Assembly (NCBI GenBank): GCA_002422065.1
Contig: DITO01000026.1
Span: 1 to 6,845, forward strand
Source of the DNA: Erysipelotrichaceae bacterium UBA6182
GTDB taxonomy: Bacteria > Bacillota_I > Bacilli_A > Erysipelotrichales > Erysipelotrichaceae
Reading direction: 5' to 3'
Length of the DNA stretch: 6,845 nt
This document shows positions 4,801 to 6,845 of the stretch, one piece after another; position 1 is the stretch's first letter; every line of letters starts with the position of its first letter. The position numbers and the translations under genes were made by a program. Under the pieces are notes generated by a model that was not told where the DNA came from, ran no database searches, and saw only the letters and a list, made by a program, of their open reading frames with translations.

Positions 4801-5877
4801 ATGGAACAAAAACCAATTCTTGAAGTAAAGAATTTACAAATATCTTTTCAACTAAACTTCGGAACTAATCATGTGATACGGGACATAAGTTTTCATCTAA
4901 ACAAAGGAGAAACACTAGCTATTGTTGGTGAGTCGGGGTCAGGTAAGTCCGTTACTACAAAAGCAATCTTAGGGTTAATCGATGATAATGGATGTGTTGA
5001 AGTTGGTTCATGTTTATTTCGCTATCAAAAAGATAATAAAGATGTTGAAATTGATTTACTTAAATGTGGAAAAGACTATTTACAAAAAAATATAAGAGGG
5101 AATAAAATAGCAATCATCTTTCAAGATCCGATGACTTCATTAGATCCAACTATGAAAGTTGGACGCCAAATTATGGAAGGAATGTTAGATCACAAAAAAG
5201 TTAGCAATCGAAAAGCAGCTGTTAAGCGAACATTAGAACTATTAGAATTAGTCGGAATTGATCTGCCTGAAAAAAGAATTAATCAATATCCTCATCAGCT
5301 TTCCGGGGGGATGCGCCAACGTGTTGTTATTGCAATTGCATTAGCATGTGAACCTGATGTTTTAATCGCGGACGAACCAACAACTGCACTAGATGTTACG
5401 ATTCAATCTCAAATTTTGGAGCTAATTAAAGATATTCAAAAGAAAACGGGTGTTGCTATTATTTTCATTACTCATGATTTAGGAGTTGTTGCTAATGTGG
5501 CTGATCGCGTTGCTGTCATGTATGCTGGGAAAATTGTTGAAACAGGATTAGCGAATGAAATATATTATAGTCCTAAACATCCGTATACTTGGGGTTTACT
5601 ATCGAGTATTCCTTCTATGAGTGGTCAAAATGAAGAGATTTTATCAATTCCAGGAACACCACCAAATTTAATCAATCCACCAAAAGGTGATGCTTTTGCT
5701 TATCGAAGCGAATATGCAATGGATATCGATTTTGAAGAGCATCCACCGATGTTTCAAGTCTCAGACACCCATTTTGTTGCAAGTTGGTTGTTGCATCCAG
5801 ATGCCCCAAAAGTTTCTATGCCTACAGTTTTACAAGCGCGTATCGAGTCTTATAAAAAGCGAGGTGATCAACAATGA
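4801..5877 (+). CDS. oppD: Oligopeptide ABC transporter ATPase OppD
   Basis: OppD is one of two cytoplasmic ATPases that power peptide import. Its 358 residues carry Walker A GESGSGKS (43-50), the Q loop at Q108 (IFQDPMTSLDP), the ABC signature LSGGMRQR (167-174), Walker B ending D191-E192 (IADEPTTALD) and the H loop H225. All catalytic residues are present. The C-terminal oligopeptide-transporter extension starts near HPYTWGLLSSIP and includes IPGTPPNLINPPKG. The cysteines that bind a 4Fe-4S cluster in many OppD/DppD proteins are all replaced here (D297, S303, D310, S328). The sequence otherwise resembles the cysteine-less OppD/AmiE type I recall from lactic acid bacteria. The ribosome binding site is modest: AGGT overlaps the oppC stop, six bases before the ATG. 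The gene ends with TGA inside the oppF start. Confidence 0.95.
   Translation: MEQKPILEVKNLQISFQLNFGTNHVIRDISFHLNKGETLAIVGESGSGKSVTTKAILGLIDDNGCVEVGSCLFRYQKDNKDVEIDLLKCGKDYLQKNIRGNKIAIIFQDPMTSLDPTMKVGRQIMEGMLDHKKVSNRKAAVKRTLELLELVGIDLPEKRINQYPHQLSGGMRQRVVIAIALACEPDVLIADEPTTALDVTIQSQILELIKDIQKKTGVAIIFITHDLGVVANVADRVAVMYAGKIVETGLANEIYYSPKHPYTWGLLSSIPSMSGQNEEILSIPGTPPNLINPPKGDAFAYRSEYAMDIDFEEHPPMFQVSDTHFVASWLLHPDAPKVSMPTVLQARIESYKKRGDQQ
5861..5868 (+). promoter_or_regulatory. oppF ribosome binding site inside the oppD end
   Basis: GAGGTGAT is a strong match to the anti-Shine-Dalgarno complement and lies five bases before the ATG at 5874, confirming that start within the four-base oppD-oppF overlap. 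Confidence 0.88.
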
Positions 5878-6818
5878 GTAATGTTATTTTGCAAGTTGAC
5901 AATTTGAAACAATATTTTCGGATTGATCGCAATACGATAACCAAAGCTGTTGACAATGTTTCCTTTAAAATATTTGAAGGGGAAATATTTAGTGTGGTTG
6001 GAGAATCTGGTTCAGGCAAATCAACATTAGGCAGATCACTAATTCGGATTTATGATTCTAATGCCGGAGAGGTAACATTTCTAGGAAAGAAGATTTCCGG
6101 AAAACTTAACAGTGATACATTTAGATTTTTACGTAAAAATATGCAAATGATTTTTCAAGACCCAATGGCATCTTTGAACCCACGTAAGAAAGTTTTAGAT
6201 ACTGTAGCTTTTGGACTAGATGTTGCTAAAGAAGTAAAAACAAAAGAAGAGCGAAAACAAAGAGTTATTGATGTTTTAAAAAGTGTTGGATTGAGTGAAG
6301 ATCATATTACACGCTATCCTCACATGTTTTCTGGTGGACAGCGACAACGCATTGGGGTAGCTCGTGCATTAATAATGAATCCTAAGTTTATCATTGCTGA
6401 TGAAATCATCAGTGCACTTGATGTTTCAATACAAGCTCAAGTAATCAATTTGATGCGTAAGATTCAAAAAGAAAAAGGATTAACATTGATGTTTATCGCT
6501 CATGATCTATCTATGGTGCGCTATATTTCAGATCGAGTTGCGGTAATGCATTTAGGGCATATCGTTGAAATGGGAACGGTGGAGGATATTTACGAACATC
6601 CATTGCACCCTTATACAAAATCTCTGTTATCAGCGATTCCTCACCCAGATCCAGATAGTGAGAAGTTAAGAAAACGTGTTATATATCATAAACAGAACAT
6701 TGATTATAAACATGGTCAGATACAAGAAATCAATAGTACCCATACTGTGCTGGCAACGAAGGAAGAATTAGAAGAATGGCAAGGAGGGAATTATAGTAAC
6801 ATATTGGTGCAAATGTAG
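5874..6818 (+). CDS. oppF: Oligopeptide ABC transporter ATPase OppF
   Basis: OppF is the partner ATPase of OppD; the two form the heterodimer that drives OppB-OppC. The 314 residues include Walker A GESGSGKS (43-50), the Q loop at Q95 (IFQDPMASLNPRKKV), the signature FSGGQRQR (152-159), Walker B ending D176-E177, the D loop SALD (180-183) and the H loop H210 (IAHDLS). One oddity is DEIISALD where the family normally has DEPISALD. The C-terminal extension begins near HPLHPYTKSLLSAIPHPDPDSEK, and the later part (THTVLATKEELEEW) resembles the cysteine-less OppF/AmiF tails of Bacillota. ATGA overlap with oppD implies coupled translation and equal amounts of the two ATPases. The operon's terminator is not visible in the 27 bases left after the TAG stop. 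Confidence 0.95.
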   Translation: MSNVILQVDNLKQYFRIDRNTITKAVDNVSFKIFEGEIFSVVGESGSGKSTLGRSLIRIYDSNAGEVTFLGKKISGKLNSDTFRFLRKNMQMIFQDPMASLNPRKKVLDTVAFGLDVAKEVKTKEERKQRVIDVLKSVGLSEDHITRYPHMFSGGQRQRIGVARALIMNPKFIIADEIISALDVSIQAQVINLMRKIQKEKGLTLMFIAHDLSMVRYISDRVAVMHLGHIVEMGTVEDIYEHPLHPYTKSLLSAIPHPDPDSEKLRKRVIYHKQNIDYKHGQIQEINSTHTVLATKEELEEWQGGNYSNILVQM

Positions 6819-6845
6819 ATAATCCACGTGAATGCAAACACAATA

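Noticed and set aside
6781..6815. AAGGAGGG near the end of oppF as a ribosome binding site for a following gene.
   Set aside because: It encodes part of OppF, and no start codon lies at a usable distance; the nearest ATG at 6813 is too far and is followed at once by TAG.
1..6845. CRISPR arrays, tRNA or rRNA genes, insertion sequences or transposase genes.
   Set aside because: None seen: the only tandem repeats are coding, no tRNA-like fold was recognised, and all long frames are accounted for by the surface protein and the opp operon.

Overview
This window is AT-rich bacterial DNA, most likely from a low-GC Bacillota (Firmicutes) or a close relative such as the Izemoplasma/Acholeplasma side of that group. 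The evidence is the AAAGGAG-type ribosome binding sites, a consensus SigA-type promoter, a lipoprotein substrate-binding protein, an oppA-B-C-D-F gene order as in Bacillus, and InlB-like surface repeats. TGA is read as stop: the fourth opp gene ends on TGA inside an ATGA overlap, and tryptophan is written TGG. The window therefore uses the standard bacterial code, not the Mycoplasma code. I cannot name the genus.

Layout. Positions 1-738 hold the 3' end of a gene for a repetitive surface protein. It has two nearly identical 52-residue repeats and a third diverged Listeria-Bacteroides (InlB B-type) repeat, then an acidic linker, an IPETS motif, one membrane helix and a short charged tail. Positions 739-1167 are non-coding. 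They hold two successive intrinsic terminators, two further hairpins of unknown role, short direct repeats, a 9-bp inverted repeat straddling a promoter, the promoter itself and the oppA ribosome binding site. Positions 1168-6818 are a complete five-gene oligopeptide ABC importer operon: oppA (binding lipoprotein), oppB and oppC (permeases), oppD and oppF (ATPases). The last 27 bases show nothing that can be called.

How the genes work together. OppA, tethered outside the membrane by its lipid, captures peptides and delivers them to the OppB-OppC channel; OppD and OppF hydrolyse ATP to drive uptake. The operon appears to be transcribed from one strong promoter. A 10-bp hairpin with a short U tract after oppA probably lets only part of the transcripts continue into oppBCDF, which would give excess binding protein over transporter. 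The four distal genes are tightly packed (1-nt gap, 8-nt gap, 4-nt overlap), which suggests translational coupling.

Nothing in the window looks like an undescribed multi-gene system. The points that merit a second look are the architecture of the oppA promoter region, a possible alternative RNA pairing at the oppA-oppB junction, the two unexplained hairpins at 921-984, the sortase-like tail of the repeat protein, and residue changes in OppD (all iron-sulfur cysteines missing) and OppF (isoleucine in the DEP position of Walker B).
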